Below the pieces are notes generated by a model. That model made no database searches. It was given only the letters and a program-made list of their open reading frames with translations, and was not told the DNA's origin. A stretch of DNA of 64,000 nucleotides from Hyphomicrobiaceae bacterium (GTDB lineage Bacteria; Pseudomonadota; Alphaproteobacteria; Rhizobiales; Hyphomicrobiaceae), in contig JALHOW010000004.1 of the NCBI GenBank assembly GCA_022842785.1, positions 1 to 64,000 of the forward strand, read 5' to 3'. Position 1 is the first letter of the stretch. Every line of letters starts with the position of its first letter. Below are positions 46,255-55,281 of the stretch, in pieces. A program made the position numbers and the translations under genes.

Positions 46255-46931
46255 CAGCGGAGCACTCCTTCGAGACGCGTGAGCCAATCGGCGAGACGGG
46301 TCTGAAGCACCGTCTCATTGAGTGTCACACTGATATCCGTCGATTTGCCGGGAATGCAGCGCACACACCCGGGAGGCGCGCCCCGCGCAGCCATGGCCTC
46401 GGCAAGTCGCTCACGCAGTGGCTCGACGATCTCCTCCGGACACGTCACGTCGATCGACAGGCCCTCGGCCGTGTCGATCATGTCGCTCAGCTCCTTGACG
46501 AAGTCGGCGATGGCGGCGCGCGCGAGCCCTTCGCGCAGAAAAGGGATGAGCGCCGTTGCAACATGCGACGAGATGCGCGCGCTGGCTGCCTCGATGCCCG
46601 CCCGCAGCTCCACGGCAAGACTGTCGGCAAGCGACGTCGAAAAGTTGCTTCGCACATCTTCGAGCCGCCGATCGAAATCAACCGCGAGTTCAGCAGCCTG
46701 CGCCTCGGTAGCCTCGCTTTCCAGAGTGCGCCCGGCGGTCACGCCCTGCTGGTAGGACTCCTGCAGCCGGATTGCGATCGTGTCGACCGCCGGCGCTGCT
46801 GCTTCTTCCGGCGCCGGCTTCGGCTTTGGCTTCGGCGGCGCGGGAGGTGCCTTCAGCGGCGGCTGGAATGCAGGCGGAGCCTCGCCGCTCGCGAATTCCT
46901 TGAGGAAGTGATGGATTGGGCGGGCCATCAT
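46254..46931 (-). CDS. fliH: FliH-like flagellar assembly protein
   Basis: 225 residues. A Pro/Lys/Ala-rich N-terminal linker precedes a long coiled coil (RLQESYQQGVTAGRTLESEATEAQAAELAVDFDRRLEDV) and a globular C-terminal part (LSIDVTCPEEIVEPLRERLAEAM). The layout matches FliH, the regulator of the FliI ATPase. It lies between fliF and motB with overlaps at both ends. Sequence similarity in this family is low, so the call rests partly on context. Confidence 0.7.
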   Translation of the reverse strand: MMARPIHHFLKEFASGEAPPAFQPPLKAPPAPPKPKPKPAPEEAAAPAVDTIAIRLQESYQQGVTAGRTLESEATEAQAAELAVDFDRRLEDVRSNFSTSLADSLAVELRAGIEAASARISSHVATALIPFLREGLARAAIADFVKELSDMIDTAEGLSIDVTCPEEIVEPLRERLAEAMAARGAPPGCVRCIPGKSTDISVTLNETVLQTRLADWLTRLEGVLR

Positions 46932-48598
46932 GTCGCTTTCGCGCTCTGCATCCAGCCCTTGAGGACTTTCGTTACCTCCGCCGAGTCAGATTCGACCAGC
47001 GCTTCGAGCTTTTCGCGCATCGCCGCATTGCTCTTGCGCCGCGGCACTTGCTGCACTCTGCCATCGTACGAGCCATCCGGCATGAGGCTGGCAATCTCAC
47101 CTCGCGGTGGCGCAAGCGCTGGCGCGCCGGTTGCACCCGAACCACCCGCCTGGTCCGTGAGCGCCGGCGACGTCGTCGCATCGAGCGCGATGGCCGGCTG
47201 CTCGCCAAGCATCCGCGTTACCGGACGCAAGCCGAACCAGACGACGAGGAAGACCACGCCCAGCATGGCGAGCGCATTCATCGCCGTACCAGCATTCATG
47301 AGCATGTAGTCGCGGATGCCGGGCCCTGGCACGGGCGTCAGCGCACCATCACCGGCGGAGAAGTCCACCGCCGCGATCTCGACCAGATCCTCGCGCTCGG
47401 CGCTGGCACCGGTCGCTGCCGCCACGAGGCGTTTCAACTCGGTAAGGCGCGCCTCCTGCGCCTCGGGCGTCGCAGCGCCACCAAGCGATTCGGTAAGGTG
47501 CTTGCGGCTGATCACGACCGCAATGGCCTGCCGCTTGACGCGATAGCCCTCCCGTACGGTCTGCACGGTCTTGGTATTGAGCTCGTAGTTGACCAGCTCC
47601 TCGCGCCTGTCCTCTTTCTGACGACGCTTATCGCCTTCCGCCTGGGAACTCTCTTCTTTCGGCAGGTTGGCAACAACACCGACGGACGGTTTCGTACCGC
47701 TGTCCTCGGATTGCCCCGACTGCTTCACGGTGCGAACCGAGCGCTCGATGCGCGACTTCGGATCGAACACCGTCTCATTGGTCTGCTGGCGATCGACATC
47801 GAGGCGAACCGTAGCGCTCACCTGATAGTTGCCGGGCCCAAGCATGGCCGCGAGCGTGCGGCTCGCGCGCTGCTCGAGCTCGACAGCCATCGAGCGTTCC
47901 ATCTCGGCGTGCTTGGCAGTACCGAGCGTGAGTTCGTCACCACCCGAGGCGAGCAAACGGCCGTCCGTCGCCGCGACATTCACCTGCTCGATCTTCATCC
48001 CCGGCACGGCCGCCGCGACTATGTGGCGGACAGCCTGCGCAGCCGAGTTCTGCCAGCGCTCGCTGATGCGCAGCAGCACCGAGGCGGAGGGATCGCGGCG
48101 CTCGCGACGAAATGAACCGGGATCGGCGAGCACAAGGTGCACACGCGCAGCGGCGACACCATCAAGCGCCTGTATCGTCCGCGCGATCTCACCCTCGAGC
48201 GCTCGCACACGCGTGACCTCCTGCATAAAGGAGGTGAGGCCGATCGAACCGAGTTGGTCGAACAGTTCGTAGCCCGCACGCGAGCTGTTCGGCAGACCTT
48301 TCTGGGCGAGCAGCGAGCGGGCACGCGCTGTCTGCCCGAAGGCCACCATGACGGCACTGCGCTGCTCGTTGACGTCGAAGGAGATGCCGGCCTCGGCCAG
48401 CGCGGCCGTGATGCGTGAGACGTCCTGAGCGGACAGCCCCGTATAGATGGGCTGCATCGCGGGGCGGCCCAGATGCATAGCCGCGGTCGCGACTGCGGCC
48501 ATCACGGAGAGGCCGACCAGCCCGAGGAGTAGAAGTCGGCGCGCGCCGAGCGCCGTGAGGCTCGTCATGAGCCGGGAGAGTTGATCACTGCTTGGCAT
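46928..48598 (-). CDS. fliF: MS-ring protein FliF
   Basis: 556 residues from the ATG at 48598 (MPSSDQLSRLM); GTG codons just upstream are alternatives. It has a first transmembrane helix (RRLLLLGLVGLSVMAAVATAAM), ring-building motifs (PIYTGLSAQDVSRITAALAEAGISFDV; SRAGYELFDQLGSIGLTSFMQEV), a second helix (MNALAMLGVVFLVVWFGL) and a C-terminal FliG-binding tail. It is the base ring of the motor. Confidence 0.95.
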   Translation of the reverse strand: MPSSDQLSRLMTSLTALGARRLLLLGLVGLSVMAAVATAAMHLGRPAMQPIYTGLSAQDVSRITAALAEAGISFDVNEQRSAVMVAFGQTARARSLLAQKGLPNSSRAGYELFDQLGSIGLTSFMQEVTRVRALEGEIARTIQALDGVAAARVHLVLADPGSFRRERRDPSASVLLRISERWQNSAAQAVRHIVAAAVPGMKIEQVNVAATDGRLLASGGDELTLGTAKHAEMERSMAVELEQRASRTLAAMLGPGNYQVSATVRLDVDRQQTNETVFDPKSRIERSVRTVKQSGQSEDSGTKPSVGVVANLPKEESSQAEGDKRRQKEDRREELVNYELNTKTVQTVREGYRVKRQAIAVVISRKHLTESLGGAATPEAQEARLTELKRLVAAATGASAEREDLVEIAAVDFSAGDGALTPVPGPGIRDYMLMNAGTAMNALAMLGVVFLVVWFGLRPVTRMLGEQPAIALDATTSPALTDQAGGSGATGAPALAPPRGEIASLMPDGSYDGRVQQVPRRKSNAAMREKLEALVESDSAEVTKVLKGWMQSAKAT

Positions 48599-48776
48599 CA
48601 CCACACATGCGCAAAAGGAATGGCTCGAGGACTAACCATCGGCCAGGAACCTTGCGCGAAGTTGTCGGGATGAATGCCCGGATGCACGGAGCGTGAACGG
48701 CGTTGCCTTACGGCACGGGCGCCGGAAGCCAATTGAAGCAGTTCGGACGCGATTGCAGCGCCCTTCAAAAATAAAA

Positions 48777-48809
48777 ACGCGCGGGCCCCGGTGATCGGAG
48801 CCCGCGCGT
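48777..48809 (-). terminator. Rho-independent terminator of the flagellin gene
   Basis: A 10-bp GC-rich stem (ACGCGCGGGC / GCCCGCGCGT) lies 12 bases beyond the flagellin stop. On the minus strand it is followed by TTTTTATTTTT. It should isolate the flagellin transcript from fliF. Confidence 0.9.
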
Positions 48810-48820
48810 CTTTAAGTCGC

Positions 48821-49861
48821 TTAGCGGAAGAGCGAGAGGATGCTCTGGCCGTTGCTGTTGGCGATCGACAGCGCCTGGATGCCGAGCTGCTGCTGAACCT
48901 GCAGCGCCTGGAGGCGGGTCGACTCGGCGTTCATGTCGGCATCGACGAGCGTCGAGATCGAGCGGTCGAGAGCGTCCATGAGGTTGCCGACGAAGCTCTT
49001 CTGGATGTCGATGCGCTTCTTCGTGGAGCCCATGATCGTCGCGGCAGCCGTCATCTCGGTCAGCGCGGCGTCGACGGCCTGGATGTAGTCGTCCATGTCG
49101 TCGTCGGTGGCGGTCGTGATGTCGATCTCGGCGGTCGTAGCCGTGTCGGGATCATAGTTCACGATCACGATCGTGCCAGCAGCGTCGATCGAACCGCGGG
49201 CAGAGCCAGCCGTATCGGCGTCGGCGCGTGTGAGGCGGTTCGAGCCGAGGATGCCCAGGCCATCGTCAGCAGCACTGCCGGAGTCGTTGGCGGCGCCAGC
49301 CGTGCCATCCGTGTTGGCATTGAGCAGGAAGAAGCTCGAAACGCTGACAGACATCGTGCCGACGGAGACTTCCGCCCCGTTCGCGCCCGAGCTGCGGGCA
49401 AACGAGGAGACGATCGACTCTTGGGCGTTGTACGAAGAGCCCTCGACGTCCACGCCCAGCCAGTTCTCACCGGCGATCGAGGCGGACTTGGCGATGGTGC
49501 GGAGCTGGTTCTGCAGCTCGTCGATTTCTGTCTGGACGTCGGCCTTGTTGACGCCCGGCTGACGTGCGGCGACGAGCAGCTTGCCCATCTCCTTCACGAC
49601 GTCGATCGCGGCGTTCATGCCGGTGTACGCGGTGTCCATCATCGCCGCGCCGATTCCGAGCGCGTCGTTGACCGCCGAGAGCGACTTGTTGTCGGCGCGC
49701 ATGGAGGTCGCCATGGACCAGTACGCGGCGCTGTCTTCAGCCGTCGCAACGCGAAGACCGGTCGAGATCCGGTTCTGCGTCGTCGTAAGGTTCTTGTTGA
49801 TGCTGTTGAGGCTCTGCAGCGCGGTCTGCGCGGCGAAATTCGTGTTGATGCTGTTGGCCAT
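48821..49861 (-). CDS. fliC: Flagellin
   Basis: 346 residues. Conserved D0/D1 ends are clear: NSINTNFAAQTALQSLNSINKNLTTTQNRISTGLRVATAEDSAAYW at the start and DALDRSISTLVDADMNAESTRLQALQVQQQLGIQALSIANSNGQSILSLFR at the end. The centre (about 150-240) is Ala/Asp/Ser-rich and variable. It is the only flagellin in the window, with its own leader and terminator inside the flagellar cluster. Rhizobiales naming is often flaA or fla. Confidence 0.96.
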   Translation of the reverse strand: MANSINTNFAAQTALQSLNSINKNLTTTQNRISTGLRVATAEDSAAYWSMATSMRADNKSLSAVNDALGIGAAMMDTAYTGMNAAIDVVKEMGKLLVAARQPGVNKADVQTEIDELQNQLRTIAKSASIAGENWLGVDVEGSSYNAQESIVSSFARSSGANGAEVSVGTMSVSVSSFFLLNANTDGTAGAANDSGSAADDGLGILGSNRLTRADADTAGSARGSIDAAGTIVIVNYDPDTATTAEIDITTATDDDMDDYIQAVDAALTEMTAAATIMGSTKKRIDIQKSFVGNLMDALDRSISTLVDADMNAESTRLQALQVQQQLGIQALSIANSNGQSILSLFR

Positions 49862-50055
49862 TCGTATGCCCCGTAAGGAGATGTACTGTTTGGGACATAC
49901 CGGATTGTCCGGTATAGCAGGTCGGCATCATGCCCCCGGTGTACACCCCTCTGGGATGCCCCCCCCGGCCTGCTATGGACGCCACTTGTATCGTGTATGT
50001 ACTAAACCCCAGTTAACTTTGTTCGCGCAATTAGCCAATCCCTATCTGCGTCCGA
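49862..50055 (-). promoter_or_regulatory. Structured upstream region / mRNA leader of flagellin
   Basis: About 200 bases before the flagellin ATG. A perfect hairpin ATACCGGA-TTG-TCCGGTAT lies at 49897-49915. A longer stem TAGCAGG (49915-49921) / CCTGCTA (49969-49975) encloses GGCATCATGCC (49924-49934). The outer part (49976-50040) is AT-rich and likely carries the promoter. Such a leader is the expected site of FlbT/FlaF post-transcriptional control. Confidence 0.55.
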
Positions 50056-50075
50056 TTAGGAATTTTTTCGCCCTG

Positions 50076-50828
50076 CTAGCCAAATGAACGCACGAGCCCC
50101 CCGACAAGCAGGTTCCAACCGTCGATCAGCACGAAGAACAGGATTTTGAACGGCAGCGAAATCGCCGTCGGCGGCAACATCATCATGCCCATGGACATCA
50201 CGAGCGTCGCGACGATCAGGTCGATGACGAGAAACGGCAGGATGATCAGGAAGCCGATCTCGAATCCACGCCGCAGTTCCGAGATCATGAAGGCCGGCAC
50301 CAGCACGCGCATGTCGACCTCGACGGGCGCACCGGATGCGTCGGGAGTCGCCGGCGGTGTGCGGCTGTTCGAGATGCCCTCGAAGAGCTGAATGTCTTTC
50401 TCGCGCACGTTCGCCTGCATGAACTCGCGCAACGGCCGCGTCATGCGCTGATAGGCTTCGCGCTCGTTGATCCGGTTCTCCATCAACGGCTGCACGCCTT
50501 CGGTCCACATGCGGTCGAAGACCGGCGACATCACGAAGAACGTCATGAACAGCGCGAGGCTTATCAGAACAATGTTCGATGGCGTGGACGGCAGGCCGAT
50601 GCCTGAGCGCAGGAACGACAGCGCGATGATGAAGCGCGTGAAGCAGGTAACCGTAACGAGGAGACCCGGCGCTATCGACAGCACCGAGAGGAGCGCGATG
50701 AGCTGGAGAATGCGCGCGCTGGTCGAGCCCTGCCCTTCGGGAATCAAGTCCTGAAGGTTGATGGTCTGCGCCAATGCCGCCCCCGGCAGCAGCAGCACCA
50801 GCGCTAAGATGACCGCAAGACGCTTCAT
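50076..50828 (-). CDS. fliP: Flagellar export gate protein FliP
   Basis: 250 residues with a signal peptide (LAVILALVLLLPGAALAQ) and four transmembrane helices. The FliP signature LLVTVTCFTRFIIALSFLRSGIGLPSTPSNIVLISLALFMTFFVM and the C-terminal FLVIDLIVATLVMSMGMMMLPPTAISLPFKILFFVL are complete. It is the last gene of the motA-to-fliP group, before the flagellin promoter. Confidence 0.97.
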   Translation of the reverse strand: MKRLAVILALVLLLPGAALAQTINLQDLIPEGQGSTSARILQLIALLSVLSIAPGLLVTVTCFTRFIIALSFLRSGIGLPSTPSNIVLISLALFMTFFVMSPVFDRMWTEGVQPLMENRINEREAYQRMTRPLREFMQANVREKDIQLFEGISNSRTPPATPDASGAPVEVDMRVLVPAFMISELRRGFEIGFLIILPFLVIDLIVATLVMSMGMMMLPPTAISLPFKILFFVLIDGWNLLVGGLVRSFG

Positions 50829-51358
50829 TCGACGACCAGCGAGCGCAGAATGACGCTGCGGGCCCGCCCCTTGCTGCGCAGGCGAGCAATCTCCTCGATA
50901 TCCTCGCGCAGATACTCGACGCCGGAAGCACTCTCGACATGGACGAGCGGCACCGTCCGCATGAAGCTCATGATGTCCTCAGTCATGGACTTGAGGAGCA
51001 CGGCATCATCCGGCGCACTCGGACCTTCGAGGATGACGCCGAGTTCGAGGCGCGCCCAGCTCCGCTGCGGTCCGGAAAGCGTGACGAGGATCGGATCAAG
51101 GCTCGCAATCAGGACTTTGTTGCCGTCGCCAGCGGCCCCCTTCGCCGCACCCGAGCCTTCTCCCTTCTTGCCGGCGCCCTGCACGATCTGCAGATCCCGA
51201 TTACCTGCTGCAGCGTCGTGTGATGCCCCGCCATTCATAAGCATCAGGCTGAAGCCGGCACCGGAGCCGGCGCCAATGACGGCAAGCAGCACCATCGCAA
51301 CGATGAAGCCGCCCTTGCCACCACCACCTGCAGCCTTGCTTTCCGGTTCCTCAGCCAT
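50825..51358 (-). CDS. fliL: Flagellar basal body-associated protein FliL
   Basis: 177 residues with one N-terminal transmembrane helix (GFIVAMVLLAVIGAGSGAGF) and the FliL periplasmic domain (LDPILVTLSGPQRSWARLELGVILEG...MTEDIMSFMRTVPLVHVESASGVEYLREDIEEIARLRSKGRARSVILRSLVVE). It stabilises the stator around MotB. It overlaps fliP by four bases. Confidence 0.93.
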   Translation of the reverse strand: MAEEPESKAAGGGGKGGFIVAMVLLAVIGAGSGAGFSLMLMNGGASHDAAAGNRDLQIVQGAGKKGEGSGAAKGAAGDGNKVLIASLDPILVTLSGPQRSWARLELGVILEGPSAPDDAVLLKSMTEDIMSFMRTVPLVHVESASGVEYLREDIEEIARLRSKGRARSVILRSLVVE

Positions 51359-51379
51359 GCGCGCGCTCTATTCCCATGG

Positions 51380-52180
51380 TCAGAAGGGGCTGAACTGGTC
51401 GATGAGCTGGTGTCCCCAGGCCGGCTGCTGAACCTCCATCGAGCGACCGCGACCGCCATACGATATGCGCGCTTCTGCGATTCGCTCATAGGGGATCGTG
51501 TTGTCAGCCCGGATGTCGCCGATGTTCACGACACCTGTGAACGTCAACACGCGCAGCTCGAAGTTGACGCGCACCTCCTGCGATCCCTGGATCAGCAGAT
51601 TGCCGTTCGGCAGAACGTCCGTCACCACGGCGGCGAGCCGCAGGTCGATGCTTTCCGAGCGTTCGATCTCGCCCTTGCCATCGGAAGCTGTGTTGGACTT
51701 GAGCGCGGAATTGACCGCTGCCTTGCCTTCTGTCTTCAAGCCGAACGTGTCGACACCATGTGACCAATCGAGCCCGAAGCCATGCGCCGAATCGCGCGTA
51801 CGCTTGGAGCGGTTGTCCATGATCGCACGGTCTTTCATGGAGATGTTGACCGTCAGGATATCGCCCATGCGGCGCGCGCGGCGATCGCGAAAGAGATCGG
51901 CGCCGCGCGGCGTCCAGAGCGAAGAGCTGTTGTTCCCGGCCGGCTTTTGGAAGGCTGCGCGGTGCATGTGATCATACGTCGCCGGCGTCACCGGCTTCTG
52001 CTCGATGCCTGCGCCAACAGGACTCAGCAGCGGCTCCTTGTTGATCGCATCGAGCTTTGCCGAGCATCCGACGCCGACAGTCGCAACCAATGCGAGCAGC
52101 CCCACGCGCGACCGCCAGAGCGCAACGGTGACCTTGCGCATCCGCGTAGAGTTCCTCAGTTCACCGGGAAATTCGCTCAC
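51380..52180 (-). CDS. flgH: L-ring lipoprotein FlgH
   Basis: 266 residues from the GTG at 52180 (GGAGG upstream). An ATG at 52141 gives a more typical signal (RKVTVALWRSRVGLLALVATVGVGC). The lipobox Cys is in VGVGC. Mature landmarks are LFRDRRARRMGDILTVNISMKDRA and NLLIQGSQEVRVNFELRVLTFTGVVNIGDIRADNTIPYERIAEARISYGGRG, the FlgH core. It forms the outer-membrane ring. Confidence 0.93.
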   Translation of the reverse strand: MSEFPGELRNSTRMRKVTVALWRSRVGLLALVATVGVGCSAKLDAINKEPLLSPVGAGIEQKPVTPATYDHMHRAAFQKPAGNNSSSLWTPRGADLFRDRRARRMGDILTVNISMKDRAIMDNRSKRTRDSAHGFGLDWSHGVDTFGLKTEGKAAVNSALKSNTASDGKGEIERSESIDLRLAAVVTDVLPNGNLLIQGSQEVRVNFELRVLTFTGVVNIGDIRADNTIPYERIAEARISYGGRGRSMEVQQPAWGHQLIDQFSPF

Positions 52181-52827
52181 TAGCCGCCTCCGGGATCGTT
52201 CTTGCGCGATGCGCCCATGAGGATCATGGCGAGACGCGCGGCCCTGTCGGGCGGCATATCATTGAGGATCTGACTGGCAACGCGCGGCGTCAGCTTGCTC
52301 AGGATGGCCGCCGCCGTGCTCTCCTCGATCTTCGCAAGCTGCTCGGAAGCTGCGTCGGGGCGCATGCCCGAATAGATCGACACGAGTTGCTCGCTGGTGC
52401 GGTTGGCAAAGTCCTCGCGCCGCGCCACCCACTCCTTGAGCTCGGCGATCCGCGCCTCGATCTTGACCATGCGCTCGTCGAGGGCGCGGCTCAGCGCCTC
52501 GATCTCCGCCGTCTGGAACGCGTACCGGGCCTCGCGCGCCGGCTCGAGTACGGCGCGACAATACTGCTCCGCGACGGTGAGCGACTTGTCGGGCTCACGC
52601 TTGGCCGGTGTCTGCTTCGGCTCCGGAACTATCGGCACCATGCGCGGCGCTGAAGCTTGCGCCCGCGGACCTGACTTTGGCGCTGGCCGCGGGGCCTCCT
52701 TGGCGACTTCCTTTGCGCTCGGCGCCTGCGCCTGCACGACATCTGGCAGAGCACAAGAGGCCAGCAGAACCGCAAGCGCCAACGTTGCGCGCCCTGGCTC
52801 TCTTCTCTGCTTTCTCTGCATATTCAT
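52180..52827 (-). CDS. motE: MotE-like periplasmic chaperone of MotC
   Basis: 215 residues from the ATG at 52827, with a signal peptide (RATLALAVLLASCALPDVVQA), a Pro/Ala-rich stretch, a coiled coil (AEIEALSRALDERMVKIEARIAELKEWVARREDFANRT) and an MgtE_N-like C-terminus (RPDAASEQLAKIEESTAAAILSKLTPRVASQILNDMPPDRAARLAMIL). This is the MotE pattern of Rhizobiales. It lies between flgI and flgH, overlapping flgH by one base. Confidence 0.85.
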   Translation of the reverse strand: MNMQRKQRREPGRATLALAVLLASCALPDVVQAQAPSAKEVAKEAPRPAPKSGPRAQASAPRMVPIVPEPKQTPAKREPDKSLTVAEQYCRAVLEPAREARYAFQTAEIEALSRALDERMVKIEARIAELKEWVARREDFANRTSEQLVSIYSGMRPDAASEQLAKIEESTAAAILSKLTPRVASQILNDMPPDRAARLAMILMGASRKNDPGGG

Positions 52828-52840
52828 TTCCACGCCCACC

Positions 52841-53953
52841 TCACTGCACCACGAGGTCGGCTTGCAGCGCGCCCGCAGACTTAATCGCCTGCAGGATCGC
52901 AATGATGCCGAGCGGCTTCAGGCCCATGCGGTTGAGCCCCGTCACGAGGCTCTGCAGATCAACACCATCGACGATTGCGAAGTTGCCGTTCTCCTGATGG
53001 GCCGAGATCTCCGTCGTCGAGGTGACGACCGTCTGCCCCTTCGAGAAGGGCGCCGGTTGCGATACGGACGGGGTCTCGATCACCCGCACCGTGAGATTGC
53101 CGTGCGTAACGGCGACGCGGCTGACCTTGACATTGCGACTGATGACGATCGTGCCCGTACGCTCGTCGACGATGATACGTGCCGGCACATCCGGCTCGAT
53201 CGTGAGCTGGCCGATGTTCGCGAGAAAGCGCGCGGCGCTCGTCCCACTCGGAATATCAACGGCGAGCGAGCTCGGACCGGCCTCCTTTGCCAGACGGCGC
53301 TTGGTCGTCTCCAGCGTGTACTTGTTGATGGCATCGACGATTGCCACGGCGGTGCCGAAATCAGGGTTCTTCAGTTCGAGATGGAGCGTGCGCGTCGAAG
53401 CAAGGAGATCCGGCGCATCGCGCTCGACGAGCGCACCGCCCGTGATCCGCCCCGATGTCGGCACGCCATGCGTCAGGCTCTCGCTCTGGCCCTGAGCCTG
53501 GAAGCCGGCGACCACGACCGATCCCTGCCCGACCGCATAGATTTGACCGTCGGCGCCCTGCAGCGGCGTCATCACGAGCGTGCCACCCGCAAGCGATGTC
53601 GCATCAGCGAGCGAGGCTACGTTTATATCGATACGATTTCCACCGACGGAGAAGGCCGGAAGCTCGGCCGTGACAAGAACAGCTGCGACGTTGCGTGTGC
53701 GCATATCGAGACCGCGCACGTTGACGCCGAGCCGCTCCAGCATGGAGTTCATCGACTGCTCGGTGAAAGGCGCGTTGCGCAGGCTGTCACCCGTCCCTTT
53801 GAGGCCGGTGACCAGACCGTAGCCGACAAGCTGATTCGGCCTCACGCCGCGCACGTTCGTGATGTCCTTCACGCGCACCTCGGCCAGAACGCCGCTCACG
53901 AACAGCGTCAGCGAGAAAGCCGCAAGAAACAGTGCGCGCACTACGGACGCCAT
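52841..53953 (-). CDS. flgI: P-ring protein FlgI
   Basis: 370 residues with a signal peptide (ALFLAAFSLTLFVSGVLAE). VRVKDITNVRGVRPNQLVGYGLVTGLKGTGDSLRNAPFTEQSMNSMLERLGV and VDGVDLQSLVTGLNRMGLKPLGIIAILQAIKSAGALQADLVVQ are the conserved ends. The size is normal. It forms the bushing in the peptidoglycan layer and needs FlgA, encoded just upstream. Confidence 0.96.
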   Translation of the reverse strand: MASVVRALFLAAFSLTLFVSGVLAEVRVKDITNVRGVRPNQLVGYGLVTGLKGTGDSLRNAPFTEQSMNSMLERLGVNVRGLDMRTRNVAAVLVTAELPAFSVGGNRIDINVASLADATSLAGGTLVMTPLQGADGQIYAVGQGSVVVAGFQAQGQSESLTHGVPTSGRITGGALVERDAPDLLASTRTLHLELKNPDFGTAVAIVDAINKYTLETTKRRLAKEAGPSSLAVDIPSGTSAARFLANIGQLTIEPDVPARIIVDERTGTIVISRNVKVSRVAVTHGNLTVRVIETPSVSQPAPFSKGQTVVTSTTEISAHQENGNFAIVDGVDLQSLVTGLNRMGLKPLGIIAILQAIKSAGALQADLVVQ

Positions 53954-53957
53954 TCCT

Positions 53958-54422
53958 TCACTCTCCCCCCACTTGAACGCGGCCGCTAGCGCTCACCACG
54001 CCGCGGATGATGAGCCCGGTGTCGGCATTGCGCACGCTGATGAGCCGGCCTGCGATACCGGGCTCGAGGGCAATGCCCGTCGCCTCAATGCTCAGCCCGC
54101 CGGACGCGAACACGATCGGCACGCGATCTCCCTCCTTGAACACCCAGGGATCGCGCAGCGCGTTGATCGGTATGGCGTGGCCTGCCTGCAATACGCGTCG
54201 CGCGACCTTGCCGACGACTGCCTCGCGCGCCGTGTGAAAGCCCTGGGCCTGGCGCGCGTTCACAATGAAGCGCTGCTCTCCGATCAGTTCGTCTCCCAGA
54301 ACGTCCCCCTGAAGAATAGTGACGGTAGGAACAGGCAGAGCCATGCCGCTGCCCTGCGCCTGCGCGGTGGGCGCGACGGCGACCGCGAGAACGATCGCAG
54401 CCACTTGCAGAATGCGTCGCAT
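53958..54422 (-). CDS. flgA: P-ring assembly chaperone FlgA
   Basis: 154 residues from the ATG at 54422, chosen because GGAGGGGG lies upstream; the frame extends further but without coding character. Signal peptide (ILQVAAIVLAVAVAPTAQA), then an SAF/ChapFlgA domain (GHAIPINALRDPWVFKEGDRVPIVFASGGLSIEATGIALEPGIAGRLISVRNADTGLIIRGVVSASGRVQV). It is shorter than enterobacterial FlgA (~219) as usual in alphaproteobacteria. Confidence 0.9.
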   Translation of the reverse strand: MRRILQVAAIVLAVAVAPTAQAQGSGMALPVPTVTILQGDVLGDELIGEQRFIVNARQAQGFHTAREAVVGKVARRVLQAGHAIPINALRDPWVFKEGDRVPIVFASGGLSIEATGIALEPGIAGRLISVRNADTGLIIRGVVSASGRVQVGGE

Positions 54423-54475
54423 GGTCCCCCTCCGCCGTGTCGCGCCCCCCACCTCGCGCGGCGGGGCGCGCCCCA

Positions 54476-55264
54476 TCACCGGATGCCCTTCGTGACGATC
54501 CCCATCATGTCGTCGGATGCCTGGATGATCTTCGAATTCATCTCGTAGGCACGCTGCGCGGAGATCAACTCGGTGATCTCCTTGACCGGATCGACGTTGG
54601 AGGACTCGAGATATCCCTGCTTGATCCGGCCAAGGCCGTTCTCGCCGGGAATGCCCACCACTGCCGCACCCGATGCCGACGTCTCGCGCCATAGGTTACC
54701 GCCGAGCGGCTCGAGGCCGACCTCGTTCACGAAGCTCGCAACGGAGAGCTGGCCGAGAAGACGCGGCGCGACTTCATTCGGAATGGTCGCATAAACCTCG
54801 CCGCGCTCATTTACGGTTATGGCCGTCGCCTCGGGCGGCACCGACATCTGCGGCTGCACGAGATAACCCTCTGCCGTCACGACGCGGCCAGTGGCGTCCT
54901 TATTGAAGGCAGCGGCGCGCGTGTAGAGCGTCTCGCCTTCGGGACCGGTCACGCGGAAGAAGCCGCGCCCCATCATCGCCAGATCGAGCGAGTTGCCGGT
55001 CTGGGCGAGCGCGCCCTGCTGATGGAGATTGCGGATGGCCGCCGCGCGCACACCAAGACCGACACGCGCGCCCTCGGGGATGACCTCGACGCCGCCCGCT
55101 GCCGGCGTACCTGCCGCGAGCTGCGTCTGATAAAGCAGATCGACGAACTCGGCGCGGGAGCGCTTGAAGCTCGTCGTATTGATGTTCGCGACGTTGTGGG
55201 CGATGACCTCGACGTTGAGCGCCTGAGCCGTCATGCCGGTCGCGGCAATGGAAAGTGCCCGCAT
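54476..55264 (-). CDS. flgG: Distal rod protein FlgG
   Basis: 262 residues, the standard size. Starts MRALSIAATGMTAQALNVEVIAHNVANINTTSFKRSRAEF and ends NVDPVKEITELISAQRAYEMNSKIIQASDDMMGIVTKGIR. It polymerises into the distal rod through the P and L rings. Confidence 0.97.
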   Translation of the reverse strand: MRALSIAATGMTAQALNVEVIAHNVANINTTSFKRSRAEFVDLLYQTQLAAGTPAAGGVEVIPEGARVGLGVRAAAIRNLHQQGALAQTGNSLDLAMMGRGFFRVTGPEGETLYTRAAAFNKDATGRVVTAEGYLVQPQMSVPPEATAITVNERGEVYATIPNEVAPRLLGQLSVASFVNEVGLEPLGGNLWRETSASGAAVVGIPGENGLGRIKQGYLESSNVDPVKEITELISAQRAYEMNSKIIQASDDMMGIVTKGIR

Positions 55265-55281
55265 AGCCTGTCACGCTCCCG

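Noticed and set aside
46916-48115. 399-codon plus-strand open frame
   Set aside because: Antisense to fliF, which has full family features.
48620-48660. Sigma-54-like promoter (GGCCAGGAACCTTGC)
   Set aside because: Spacing between the GG and GC elements is 11 rather than 10, and it points away from fliF.
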